DNA of 64,000 nucleotides from Isoetes taiwanensis. Taxonomy: Eukaryota; Streptophyta; Lycopodiopsida; Isoetales; Isoetaceae. Under the pieces are notes generated by a model that was given only the letters and a program-made list of their open reading frames with translations, made no database searches and was not told the origin of the DNA. The stretch covers positions 250,001-314,000 of the forward strand of contig JAJEKV010000113.1 in NCBI GenBank assembly GCA_021234155.1, read 5' to 3'. This document shows, in pieces, positions 13,375-24,639 of the stretch. The translations under genes and the position numbers were made by a program. The stretch's first letter is position 1. Each line of letters starts with the position of its first letter.

Positions 13375-15190
13375 TCTGTTCCCTTTGCCTTTTGCTCTAT
13401 TTAGCATTTTCCTTTTCCCTCATTTCTCTATACACTTTCCTTTTTTTTTTTTCTCTTTTTTCTTATTTTTCCTACACATCTTCTTTTTCCATCTTTCCTT
13501 TTCCATTTTTTTACCTTCTCCTTTACTTCCCTTCCCTTTCCTCTTTTCCTTTTTTCCTTTCCTTTTTTTTTTTTTTACGGATTTTCCCTTCCCTTTCATC
13601 ATTTCCCCCCTTTCCCATTTTTCCTTTTCTTTTCCTTTCCACTTTCCCTTTCCTTTTCCATGCCTTTTTAGTTCTCTTTTCCCCACCTTTTCATTTTGCC
13701 CTTTTTCTTCATTTCCCATCCTCTTCCTCTTTATCCCTTGCCCTTTTCCTTCTCTTTTCCCATTTCCCTCTCCCCCTTTTCCTCGTGCCCATTTTTCCCT
13801 TACCTCCTCCTCTTTTCCCCTGTCATTTTCTTTTCCCTTCCCTTTTCATTCTTCGCCACCCTTTAAGCGCTTTCTCCGGGTGCCCTCCTTCCCTTTCCTC
13901 CTCTTTCCTCCTTTTCCTTTTCCCTTCCCTTTTCATTCTTTAGCCACCCTTTAAACTTTCTCGGGTGCCCTTTTTCCTTTCCTTTTTCCTTCTTTTCCTT
14001 TTCTCTTTTCCCTATGCCTTTTCCATTCCCTTTTCTCTACCTTTTTTATGTGCCCATTTCCTCTTTTTCCCCATCCTCTCCTCCTTTTCCTTTTCCACTT
14101 TCCCCTTTTCTCATTTCCTCTGCTCTTTTCCTTTTTCCTCACTCTCTCTCTCTTCCCTTTTTCAGGTGCCCCTTTCCTTTTCCTCTTCCTCTTTTTTCAA
14201 TTCCTTGCTCCTCAAACTTCTCACATTCCCCCCTTTTAGCCCTCCTTTTTTTTTCCTCCTTTTTATCCTTTCCCTCTTTTCCTTTTTCTCAACCTTTGCC
14301 CTTTCCTTTTCATGATAGATTTTTCCTTTCCATTTTCCACCTTTCCGTCCTTTCCCTCTTTCTCTTTACATGCCCTTTTTACCTTTCCTTCACCCTTTTC
14401 TCCTTCCTTTTCTTTTCCCCCTTCCCACATTGTTTCTCTTTCCTTTTTTTTCTATGCCCATTTCCTATTTTCTCCCACCCTTCCCCTCTTTCCTTTTTTT
14501 TTTTCATGTCTTTTTGCTTCCTTTTTTCCCTTTCTTCACCCTTTTTCTCTTTCCTTTCTTTCTCACAGTTTCCCCTTTCCCTTTTCTCATTTCCCTATTC
14601 CCTTTGTCTAATGCCCTTTTTCGGGTTCCATTTCCTCCTTTGCCCTTCATTTTCTTTTTGCTTTCACCTTTTGCTATGCCCTTTTTCCTTTCCCTTCTCT
14701 TGTTCCCCTTGTCCCCTTTTCCTCATTTTCCCAACCTTTCACTCTTTTCTTTTCTCGGTGCCCCTTTTTGCTTCCTTTACCTCTCTCTTTTCCTTTCCCA
14801 TGCCATTTTCCTTTCCCTTTTCTTCTTTTCCTTTCCTTTTTCCTTTTTCTCCTTTTTAGCATGCTCTTTTTTTTCCTTTTCCCATGCCCTTTTTCTTTTT
14901 CCTTCCTTTTTCCATTCTTGACCCTTTTCCTTTCTTTCCCTTTCTCTATGCCATTTCCCCTTCCCTTTTCCCCTTTACCTCTTCCCCTTTTCCTCGTGTC
15001 ATTTTTCTCGGGGTTCCCTTCCAGATCCCTTTTGATTTTTTTTTCTTTCCCTTTCCTTTTCCATGCATTTTTCCTTCTCTTATTCCACCCTTTTCCCTTT
15101 CTCTTTTCCCTTTTTCCCGTGCCTTTTGCCCCTTCACATTCTCTCTTTCCTCCTCCTTTTTCTTTTCCCCGGTTTTCTTTACCCTTTCCC
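13375..15190 (+). repeat. 1.8 kb polypyrimidine tract with degenerate repeats
   Basis: The + strand is almost entirely C and T for about 1.8 kb, made of TTTTCC and CCCTTT blocks. At irregular spacing (near 14010, 14370, 14455, 14610, 14675, 14885, 14949) it is broken by (A/G)TGCCC(T/A)TTTTCC-like motifs. This suggests expansion of a longer degenerate unit rather than a simple microsatellite. Long open frames on both strands (up to 281 codons) are a by-product of the missing purines and encode only low-complexity F/S/P/L or K/E/G/R strings. Such polypurine-polypyrimidine DNA can adopt triplex (H-DNA) structures. Confidence 0.9.
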
Positions 15191-16952
15191 CATAAGAGGT
15201 CAAAATATGATCAATCCGCGGTGGTAGGAAGTTGTCTTCTTGAAATCTCGGCCTTTGGATGCACCTACATGATCTCGGCCATTCAAATTAGGGCTTGATC
15301 CAATCCAAGACTTCACGGTATAACATTATAATATAAGATTCTATCATGTGGCCAAATTTCAGCCACTAATCCAAAGGAAATCTTGAGTTATTAGGTGCAA
15401 ACCTAGAACAAGAGAGAGCTTAAAAATTAGCTTTAGAAAGACCATCTGAAATATTGCACGACATTCAAGGTATATTTTCAATGGGAACCAAACTTACATC
15501 AAAACCTTATATTGATTATCCCAAGTATGGCTCGGAAAATATTCGAGGCTCAAGCCAAAAGCATGTTTGCCAATTTGAGAAAATTAGTGTCTTTAATGGA
15601 CAAGACTCGGCGATCGAGGATAAGTCTTTTCTCTACCACTTTGGAGGGTAAACCTCTTGACCGGATCAGCAATTCTGGACCATCTTTACTTCATGGAATG
15701 ACATGAAAACTACTTTTTGAGTTTATTCCAAACTACTCTAACCGACAAAGAGCTTAGGGATGAACCGTTGTATCCAAATCAAACTGCCCAATGAGCATCC
15801 AAGGCATTTTTCCATAAGAGTTTTAGAGTTGGTCAACCAAATGGATCCAAAACCGAACAAGCGATATAGTTGCATGGTTTGTAGAAGGATTTCCCTTAGC
15901 ATAAAGGCGACAAGCGGAATTAGAAGACTTAAATACCTTGGAAAAGGCGGGTTACAAAAGTACGCAATGGTTATTGGCATTTTTAACTCGAGAAAAGACA
16001 AGTCTGGAACCTGAATTAGATTCGTTGGTACAAAAGAAAGTATCTCAAGAGATTAAAGGGTAAAAGAGATGCAAAGCGAACTTCAAGCCAAGAAAGAAGA
16101 TCTTTGAGCTTTTGCTTGAAATATCACTTTGATATTCAACGACAAGTTGATCGTGCCAATGGTATCATTCAACAATTGGAGAAGCAAAAAGCTAATTTTC
16201 GATAAAATCCCCAAAGCTTGTTTAAAACCGATGAAGTAAAATCTGAAAATATCGGACTTAGAGCTAAGGTTGGCGGCTTGCAAACATTACCATCGAAATC
16301 ACGTGCTTACATATCCACGAGACTTTCTTGTGTTTGCCATCATATAAACCTGCCACTTACGGTGAATAGAGGAAGAACTTCTTAGATGATCCTGAGACAT
16401 CCACTTACTTCGAATGCACGACATCTTTGCAAAAGCGATTGCTAACTTTGATCCTAGATTAGACGCAGGGTTTTCCTTGATTGAAAATAAAGCCAATTGG
16501 ATTATAATTCGGTCAAGATTGGTGCGATACAAAACCATAGTTCATAACTTACAAGCTTTTGTGAAAACAAAGACACGTTCGATCCAGATCCGATTGCTTA
16601 TGAAGTAGCAAAATTTGCTAAATTGCTTGGAAATTATCAGGCCTCCACATGCTAGTGCTAAGGACACATTGATCAATATCAATCCAAACTTGTCTTGGCG
16701 GGAAAACAAAGATGGATACCGCACTATTCTTAAAAGCAAATCATTTACCATCTCTTCTTATTGCTTTGTTCGAGAAGATGGCTGAAACAGGAGTTCTTAT
16801 TAATCTTTGCTTGACATATTCTCGATCCGAAAAGCTGCGCCCATGGTAGCGGCGAAAAGAGATCTACACATTCTCCCGGAATTACAAGCATGTTCTTGTT
16901 GATCTTTGCGGGAAGGTGGAGAGTGGTTGCTCTCCACAAAAATGGGGAATAA

Positions 16953-18356
16953 TGATAAGAGAAACAAAGAGGAAGATGTGGAGATGTGGCAAACCGAGGA
17001 AGCCGAGAATGCGGTGTTAGAGGCCTATGAAGGCGATGAGCGTGGATCGGCACTTCAAACGACATCACTCTTAGGTTTCCGAACTATGAAATTGAGTATT
17101 GAAGTTACTAGCATAAAGTAGACATTGGAAGTTAAATTTAAAGTAGACTTTAATGTTTAAAGGTTGAAGTATCTATTGCGCACCATGTGGCAAAACTATG
17201 AACGGTGGAGATTGTTTCTCCATACTATATAAGGAACAAGGACGTTGTTATGAGTTTAGGGAGATTTGAATAGAAGAGGTTGTTGTCGTAATATTGTTGA
17301 TGCGTTTTCAAGTGCATTTTGTCTCCCTCACGTAATAATATAATAATGGCTAAACAATAATAAATAAGAATAAGAATAAGAATAGTTTTTTATCGTCCAC
17401 TGAGACCAATCGGCCTATGGGACCCAGAGGAGCGCAGCAAACTTATTATTGTCCGGGTTAAAACCCTCGCCAAAAGGGTTTTCGAGGGAAAAACCGTGGG
17501 AGTAATAAGAATGCTGTCAAACTGTACAAGTATACATCATTAGGAAATAAATGTGTATGTACATGTCAAGCGCGTGCCTGAGGACATAGCTGATCTCGCA
17601 TGTCCATGACCTCCTCGGCGGTATGATCCTAGCACCGCATGCGGATGCCGTGCTCAATGTCACATGTAGCGGTGACCGGGCCCGACCAACTTTCGGCATA
17701 GCAGCGTCCGGATTTGATCATATGCTGGGCAACTTTGAAGGGTATGAGATTCATCCTCAATGACTCCCATTTGGCAGCATTGACAAAGCCTGTTCTGACG
17801 TGGCTCACCAATCCATATACATGTCTCAATTCGAAGATGATGTGCCCCTGTGCGAATGGAGGCAATAAATGTCTTAAGCAAATTTCATTAAGAAAACCTA
17901 ATTAAGCAAGAACGTAAGCAAAATCGAATTGGGTCAAGCAGCTTCCAACTGTTTTGACCAGAACTTCTTGCCGCACCTAAGTGCAACGGTTTTCGGACCC
18001 TAAATGGGTCGTTTTAGATTAGAGAGCATCGAATTGCTCAGGGTTTCCTGCTCCAGGCTTTCGGTTCAAAGCGTTTATCATGGCTGCCACAGGTCCTCCT
18101 GGTGAGAAATCCCATTGATTCTGATCCTATTTACAGCAAGTGCATTGCATTTTAATCCATTCTAATCAATTTTCTCGAATCTAGCAACTTCTGTGGAGAT
18201 CCGAGCAACAACGGAAGAGGCTTCTGAGGTGAATTGGAATGCATATTTAGAGAGTGCTTGGGTGAGTTCTCATTCTACTTGAATGTTTATTGGAAAGTTT
18301 CAAGCTTATTTCTTAGATGAGAATCTATATGTTATCAAAGTGAGAGTTTGTTAACA
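16953..18356 (+). repeat. Right terminal repeat (LTR-like), interrupted by a LINE
   Basis: This repeat matches 12158-13072 along its length, including the TATA-like box at 17226-17232 and the terminal TTTGTTAACA. It is interrupted at 17366-17862 by foreign sequence. Removing that piece restores alignment with the left copy. It has several small indels compared with the left copy. Confidence 0.6.
17366..17862 (-). mobile_element. 5'-truncated LINE (non-LTR retrotransposon) insertion
   Basis: On the minus strand the piece encodes the C-terminal end of a LINE ORF2. The region ASIRTGAHHLRIETCIW is followed by a zinc-ribbon-like NRLCQCCQMGVIEDESH with C-x2-C...H...C spacing. Its 3' end, at the low-coordinate side, is a short (TTCTTA)n-type tail, as in LINEs that end in microsatellite-like tails. 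The insertion is flanked by AATAAAT on both sides (17359-17365 and 17864-17870). The unoccupied sequence is present in the left terminal repeat, so the boundaries are well defined. The start of ORF2 is missing, as expected for incomplete reverse transcription. Confidence 0.75.
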
Positions 18357-18480
18357 CATTAGACATTAGAGTGAACGAAGTAATGCTATTACGGTCTTTT
18401 AGAATGGCATTAGCCTGGGCTATATGTCTTACTCCAGTGGTTTATAACCTCCTACATCATTGCATACATGGGAATCATAG
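18357..18480 (+). repeat. Right flanking direct repeat of the LTR-like element
   Basis: This is the partner of 12028-12153. It follows directly on the terminal ...GTTAACA of the right repeat and ends GGAATCATAG. A few substitutions and a small deletion separate the copies. Confidence 0.8.
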
Positions 18481-20690
18481 CTATTATTTCGATTATCTCC
18501 CATGACAAAGACACATCCATTAGGAACGTGCTGCGCAATGTTCACTGTATTTCTGTATGTAGATGGACATCAAAATTGTATAGATTCAAAGATACAATTC
18601 TTTCAAAATAATGTGCTAGTTCAAAAGCTAGCATAGTAAGTCTCATTGGCATTATACTTATAAGTAAACTCATCTCGTAGAAAGACGTCTCATCATTAAA
18701 ATTTTCATTGCAAATTGACTATAAGGTGACCATTGCGAACCTGAACAAAGATTACGATTACAAAGTATTCAACAAAAGCTTGATTGCAAAGTATTCAACA
18801 AAAACTTGCGTGATTCCATCTATATTACCTCCAAAGTATCACCTTCCTTAGCAACTATTATTCTTTTAATGAAGAGTGCTGACCACCTTCCCATAGAGGA
18901 TTGTAAGAAATTTAGATATCTGGACACGCCTATTTAAGTTCAGTTCAATGGTACCTGTGCACCTCAGAAGGTTTAAAAATGACAATGTCATTTATAGCTG
19001 GTCTTTTGAAATGGTAAGTAACCTACAAATGTAAATCAAAACAACAGTGAAATGAGTAAAACAAAAAGGGGACTTTGAATATTAAATCACCATTTTCTGA
19101 TACCTTCTTTGTAAGAATTTGATCCCCAACCTCAAGAGTAGGATATATGGATAGCAATGAAATCAAGCTAGGCTCTGCAATAAACAGTCTTTATAGAATA
19201 GAACATGCCCCCATGACTTAAGAAAATGAGAATGATTCAATAATATGGTGCAAATAACTTGGAACGGAAGGCCAAGATGGTCACTTTCTAGGAAGTTTCC
19301 AAAGAATGTTGTGCACTTGCACTGCATTTGATGTAGTGTTCAATGGTGTTCATCTCTACAAGTTGTGCCTCTAACAAATCCTTTAGAAGATCCATCTCAC
19401 ATAATCTGCATCAAGCTTGAGAAATCAGAGCAGCAACCTAGCATATTAATCTGCAATAAAACATATAAATTAAGACATTTATGCTAGTCAACACTGCATT
19501 GGCGTCTTATCAAATGCAAATTACAAGCCACAATTTGAGCTTCAGAACTTGTGCATGTAGTACAGCTTCTCAAATGCTAGTTTACACTGTAAACATATGA
19601 AACATTGCTTTTATATTGAAATAATGGCCTCCCTTTAGTGCACAGAGATCAACGAATTAAGGAGTCTAAACAATACTGAGATCAGAAGGGCTGTGAACGC
19701 TGTCTTTGTTTCCTTGTGCTGAACCATTTTAATGCCTCTTCATTGTTCTAGATAAACGTCTGCAATTACTGAGCCCTCAGTAGTCATTATCTCTGCTTGT
19801 TTAGTATCATCATTACTGCAAAGGTTTTTCCCTTGAAAACCTTTCGAGGCAGGGGTTTTTTAATCCTAGTAGTAATGATTGTACTAGTCCATTGCATGGG
19901 TCCCATGACCTATTGGTCTCCGTGGACGTTAAAAAAACTGTTCTATTCTATTCTTTTTGTCATTGTTTTTGCAGCCTTGTCCTGTGATTCTTTGGTACTG
20001 CACTAAGGTATCCAAATGCTTCTTACTTGTCCTTGATAAGACTAAATTTGATGCTAACAACAACCTCAATGGTACTGCCAGTGACTTAAGAATGTATGAG
20101 ACTTTCTGTCAGGTCTTGGCCTGCAATGCTTCCAGTTTAGTTTTCAACCAAAGGAGGCTTAGCTTTAAAACGCCTTCTGGAATCAGAGGTTGCCCTCTTC
20201 CTAATATCGATGTGAGATTTCGTATTAAAGAAACAAGGTGATGTCGGCTCTAATTGCAAAAAATGGGTGCAAAATGCCGCCATGAAACAAAGTCATAACG
20301 AGGGCCGCCCACACCTCAAAATACTTACCATCTGCCCAGAGGAGGCCTCTCAGGTTAGCCGGTTTTGAGAGTGGCTGCCCAACAACGAAGCCACTGCCAG
20401 TTTACAGCCAATAATGGGTTTGGAGCAGGAATATGCCACAAACCCCACGTGAACGAGGGTTTGCCCCCTTAGGGACAACCCAAAAATTGTAAGAGGGACT
20501 ATGCATGTCATCAAGACCTCATATGTCTTATTCTATGTTCTCATTCTATTTATATAATGGGATTGCCCAAGTTATTTTCCTCAGCCTTTGTAACATTATA
20601 TATAAATAAAACCTTCTAACTTCTAACCTTCTAACTTCTAACCTATAATAACATTATATATATAAGAGGTCTATGTCATCCACCTATATG
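18481..20690. other. Unassigned AT-rich sequence with a dispersed repeat tail
   Basis: No gene is supportable. At 20385-20500 lies a stretch with CCAGTTTACAGCCAATA...GAGGGTTTGCCCCCTTAGGG. It is related to 46055-46195 and, more weakly in reverse, to about 21780-21850. It is therefore a dispersed repeat, perhaps the end of a retroelement. CTTCTAAC repeats at 20608-20642 form a short satellite. Confidence 0.4.
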
Positions 20691-20739
20691 GCCCGATGAT
20701 CTGGTGCACAAACTGAGCTCCATCACCACCGTGATTAGT

Positions 20740-21050
20740 AAGCCTTCCCTCCAAATGGAAAAAATATAGAGGCCAAACAATGTTGGGGAAAGTGGGCATC
20801 CCTAATGGTGGACACCAATATTGTTGTTGACAGGTTCTCCTGTCGATGTCAATCAGTCAAAACATGTTTCATAGAGTCTGCGTACTATATTTTGCAAGTC
20901 TTGGGGGGCTCCCAACTCTCTTAATCTTTCCCACAACTTTTCTTAAGGAACAATGTCAATAGCCTTTACAAAGTCGACGAAACAATAGTAGAGATACTGC
21001 ATGCCATCTAAGTCTGCCACCTTGACATTAGCAAGATGCTGCAGTCTCTG
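20740..21050 (-). pseudogene. LINE reverse transcriptase fragment with stops
   Basis: One minus-strand frame reads YLYYCFVDFVKAIDIVP, a stop, EKLWERLRELGAP, then a stop, and finally GVHH, a stop, and GCPLSPTLFGLYI. These are the FxDFxKAFDxVP block and the GVKQGCPLSPxLF block of LINE-type reverse transcriptases in the right order and spacing. Three in-frame stops show it is dead. The YxDD catalytic block cannot be recognised downstream (towards 20690). It may belong to the same family as the LINE end at 17366-17862. Confidence 0.85.
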
Positions 21051-21284
21051 CGTGGACATCCGCCTCTGTGATTTCCAAATTCGGTCCCCTCTATGGAGGT
21101 ATCTCTTCTCGGGTCCCAGGAGGATTATAGAGCTGGTGCAAAAATCATACCCATTGGTCCGGACTGATATTTTCTGTAGATTGCAGAGTTTTTCTCAACA
21201 ACGTTTTCTAGAATGTCTTGTGGTGCCTATTCAGGAGGTAAAAAAATTTCCTTCTGATGCTCTGCAATGAAGTAACAAAGAGTT

Positions 21285-21700
21285 AGAAGAATAAGAACAA
21301 AGAAGAAAAAGATCGAAGAAGAAAGAAAAAGAGAGAGGAAGAATAAAGAAAATAAGAAAGGAAAAAAGGGAAGGGTGGGAAAAAGAATAGAAGGGGGAAG
21401 AGAAGAGGAAAAAAAAAAGAGAAAGGGGAAGAAAGAGAAGCCGGAGCATAATAGAAAGAAAGAAATAAGAATAGAATAGAGTAGGAAAGAAAGAAGAGAA
21501 AAAGGAGAATGAGGGAAAGAGAAGAAAGAATGAAGAAAAAAAGGGAAGAAATAAGAGAAGGAAGGAAGGGAATGGAAGGAAGAAATAAGGGAAGAGAAGG
21601 GAAGGGAAAGAATGAGAAAGAAAGAAAGAATGAGAAGAATGAGGAAGGAAGAAATAAGGGAAGAGGGAAGCGAAGAATGGCTAGATGTACCAAATCATCT
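21285..21700 (+). repeat. Polypurine tract (GA-rich)
   Basis: About 400 bp of nearly pure purine on the + strand, built from GGAAGAAA, AGAAAG and GGGAAG blocks. Open frames here (136 codons minus, 68 plus) are low-complexity and not genes. Its strand bias is opposite to the tract at 13.4-15.2 kb. Confidence 0.9.
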
Positions 21701-22463
21701 AGAGAGAGAATGTAGATCTATGCCCAAAAAATGCACATACATATGAATTATATACATATGCATCCAACCACAGGAAGAAATGCATCCACCTTGGCTTAGG
21801 TGGGTTTTTGGCATATTTCAAGAATATGCTGGTATATGCCTGGGATATTCCAAAAACTGCTCCAAACCTGCTATTCCCCTTAAACTGGCGGTCATCCTCG
21901 TTATTGTGCGAGGCTAGTTTTACCCCATGCAGAATCTTTGATGTATGGCCGATGCTGATGGGTTTCGCAGCTTTGCTCATGGCCTGTTTTTTGTGTGGAC
22001 CTTTGCATTTCTTCCTTTGCAAGGGATCCCGGCTCTGCTCTAGCAATCGCTTGCTATGGCAGTTTCCAAACCCCAAATACGGCAAGAATCGCCGAGTCAG
22101 ACTGACGGTATCCATTCCTCCTCTGATTTTTAGAATTTTATTATGCCCGGGACCTCTGTTGAGCATCTGGTACCGGGGCAAAGAATTTGTTCCAGTGCAA
22201 AAGATATGTAGCAAAACCGATCCCCAAAGATAGTGAAATATCAGAGGTTGTATCTGCGGTTCCTCTCTGGCTATTAAATTTGCAATTGCGGCGAGTCGGC
22301 TCACCATTCTATTATTTCTTAGTGCTAAGCTTTCCCTCTGTTTTATGAAGCACATGAGATTCATGGTCTGGAAATCAATTTGGCGATGGAATGATCTATA
22401 TTTGAAGGTCGATTCTCTCCCCAGTTGTGGCCATGGAGAAAAATGTTTCAAACATTGTCTCAA
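21699..22463 (-). other. 254-codon open frame, not recognised
   Basis: This is one of the longer frames outside low-complexity DNA. The predicted product is basic with scattered tryptophan and histidine and has no signal peptide or membrane segment that I can make out. Its C-terminal part overlaps sequence related to the dispersed repeat at 46.1 kb (the GCATAT...AAACCCAC region). This argues that the frame is a chance opening in a repeat rather than a host gene. A LINE ORF1 or a 5' region of a LINE is an alternative, since a LINE reverse transcriptase lies close by on the same strand. Confidence 0.3.
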
Positions 22464-22469
22464 AATGGC

Positions 22470-23430
22470 TATGATGCAAGGGCGGTAACAGGTTAGGTTG
22501 GTGTTTGGCTCACTTTTTTAGAACTAGGTATGTCTCCTCCAGTACAATGTTTTGCAATAAAACTCATTATAGTGCTTAAGATTGTTCATTCAACCAAGAA
22601 ATTGATGCAAGATCATAAAAGGAAAAACAAATGAGGCAAGATAACTTGTTTTTTGCTGCTTCGTTTGCTTGGGACTTGAACTTTTTGTCTGTTGCTTCAT
22701 TTGATTGGGACTTGCTACAGTGGGGCTCTATGGAAACAAGATTCTCAGAAACTGCACCTCTTTGGCTTTAACATGCTCTGTCACTTCTTTGGCTTTGACA
22801 TACTCTGTCAGTTGACTTATGATGAATCTCTGCTACACATTCACAGTTACAATTTTTCGATGGCGCAGTTACATGTGCAACAGTATAGAAGTTCAGTTGG
22901 CTTTTTTCCTTGGGGCTTATTTTGGTTCTGCCACGCGTCCATTGCCTACAACACGAAATGGAAATAGGCACGACCATTCCGCTTAACAGGTCGTCAGCCG
23001 GTCGAAACATTAGGGTTAGATTAAATATTAGAGTTAGTTAGGGCCGGAGCATGGCGCCGATTGCTGTAATTCTCTCTATCGTCAGAACTAAAAGCCTATG
23101 GCCAAAGCAAATCGCATCTTCAATCTTCCAAAACAGGAAGCCTCTGGGCGAAACAACATCTTCTATCTTCACATCTTTAGCTTTGCATTTGAAGCTCAGA
23201 ATCTTTTGAGCTTAGTTGAAGACTGTTTCTTGTTCAGGATCTTAAGCTCTTCATTGGATCTGAAGCTGTGTCGACTCTTGAGCCATTGCCAAATTTGAAT
23301 CAAACTCTGATTCATCTGAAACAAACTCAAAAAGGGATTTTTGTTTTGGAAAGGCCGAATCTCTGTTTCAAGGATCTCAACCAAAGTAAGCGCTTTCTGA
23401 TATTAAAAAAATCCTTCCGAACTTCTATAT
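22470..23430 (+). other. Unassigned region with a possible 5' exon
   Basis: At 23052 an ATG starts a 46-codon frame (MAPIAVILSIVRTKSLWPKQ...) whose basic, serine-rich start resembles an organelle transit peptide. No continuation exon was found before the microsatellite at 23.56 kb. I list it only as a weak candidate. Confidence 0.2.
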
Positions 23431-23435
23431 TGTAA

Positions 23436-23464
23436 GGGGAATGGAGGTTAGTCCTCCATTCCCC
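23436..23464. repeat. Perfect 12 bp hairpin
   Basis: GGGGAATGGAGG, loop TTAGT, CCTCCATTCCCC. It is a perfect inverted repeat with a 5 nt loop. It could be a relic of a foldback element; no terminator role is implied in plant DNA. Confidence 0.9.
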
Positions 23465-23556
23465 GTTTCAGTGTGATGACCCTCTCTCTAATGCCGCCTC
23501 CAAAAACTAAAAACTGAGAATGGAATCCAGAATGAGAGGGAATGAATGAAATGCGA

Positions 23557-23684
23557 GAGGAAGGAAGGAAGGAAGGAAGGAAGGAAGGAAGGAAGGAAGG
23601 AAGGAAGGAAGGAAGAAGAAAGGGAGAGGAGGCCAGGCTAATCTCGCAAAGAAAGAAAGAAAGAAAGGAAGAAAGAAGAAAGGG
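23557..23684 (+). repeat. (GGAA)n and (AAAG)n microsatellite
   Basis: Roughly thirteen GGAA units run from 23557 to about 23612. After a short break with AGGCCAGGCTAATC there are AAAG units at 23647-23684. Confidence 0.95.
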
Positions 23685-23736
23685 TGGGCATAGCGGGACT
23701 TGAACCTGCGACCATTAGGTTAAGGGCTAAAGGCTC
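23683..23736 (-). other. tRNA-like 3' half (SINE or tRNA relic)
   Basis: The minus strand reads CCCTTAACCTAATGGTCGCA followed by a B-box GGTTCAAGTCC (23696-23706) and CCGCTATGCCCA. This resembles the anticodon arm, T arm and acceptor of a tRNA-Lys(CTT). The T stem has one mismatch. No 5' half (acceptor and D arm) is visible upstream, so it is not a working tRNA gene. Confidence 0.5.
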
Positions 23737-24639
23737 TTATAATAAAAAGTTTGGGTACTTTCCATTCTGACCTTTCCTCCAATCCTAGAGTGACACGTGT
23801 ACAACATTATTTTTTGGAATTGTTCAGTTACTTGCATTCTAAATTTGCTTGCATTCCTAGTTAAGTCTAGTTGCATTCTTGTCTACTTGCATTCTCAGTT
23901 TTTTAATTTGCATTCTCAGTTTTTCACTTCATTCTTATGTGTTACTAACATATAAATCAGGATCAACAATCAAAATAGAACATTGATATTTCAGGGACAA
24001 CAAGACCAAAACATTCAAATTTGCTCATCTATCTATATATAGTAATAAAGGAGTTTTGGGATAATCTGGCGCGCAAAAATCTCGTAGCGTTGATTTTTTT
24101 TAGTAATTTTCGTCCCTTGATTCAATTTTCCTTGGCCGTTTGTCTTTTCATTATTATGTGCCGGGCTCCATTCCGACATTCCCTTCCATAGTAATGCTTT
24201 TGGATTTATCTAATGTTTAAATTGCAATCCCGATTTTGTTCATGTTTACCTTACATCGTGATTTTTTCCTTTTGTGTAGTCTCAATCAACCGCTTTTTCT
24301 TTGAAGTCTTTCAACTATCGAATTTGGACGCTTTGCTTTGCTTAGGTTTTGAAGCGAAACTCAGAAATCCGAAGCGAGATAGCTAATTTTCAAGTCTTCA
24401 AGGCAAGGAAATCATAGCTAAATGTCGCTTTATGAGAGTAAAGGTAAATTGACCCTCTTCCTTTAGATTTTGTGATCGGCCGGTTTTGGGTTGTGCATGT
24501 GTTCAATTGAAAGGAGATCAATCCTTCACAATATGTCCTTCTATTGCTTTTTGATCTCATATTATTCAAAGATTTATCTAAAAGGATGCTTGGCCCAAAT
24601 GTGGCTTCCGATCCGCGAAAATTTGAAGATTAGAGGTCC

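Larger units (their letters stand above)
12158..18356. mobile_element. Candidate LTR retrotransposon-like element, no intact coding region
   Basis: Two related terminal repeats (12158-13072 and 16953-18356) lie in the same orientation around a 3.9 kb interior. Each begins TGATAAGAG and ends GTTTGTTAACA, giving TG...CA ends. Each has a TATA-like CTATATAAG. A purine run with AAAAATGGGGAA stands just before the right repeat and could be the polypurine tract. The interior is dominated by a 1.8 kb pyrimidine tract. The remaining 15.2-16.9 kb has only short open frames, one region of which (near 15600-15720) loosely resembles a gag N-terminal region. I see no protease, reverse transcriptase or integrase, so at best it is a non-autonomous or gutted element. 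The terminal repeats differ at many positions, so the insertion is not recent. Confidence 0.55.

Noticed and set aside
13358-15298. Open frames up to 281 codons across the pyrimidine tract on both strands
   Set aside because: Pure low-complexity F/S/P/L (or K/E/G/R) strings in several frames at once. They follow from the base composition and show no protein features.
20608-20645. CTTCTAAC repeats as interstitial telomeric DNA
   Set aside because: The unit does not match CCCTAAA; only a short satellite is present.
23683-23736. A functional tRNA-Lys gene
   Set aside because: Only the 3' half is recognisable, the T stem has a mismatch and no D arm or 5' acceptor strand is found.
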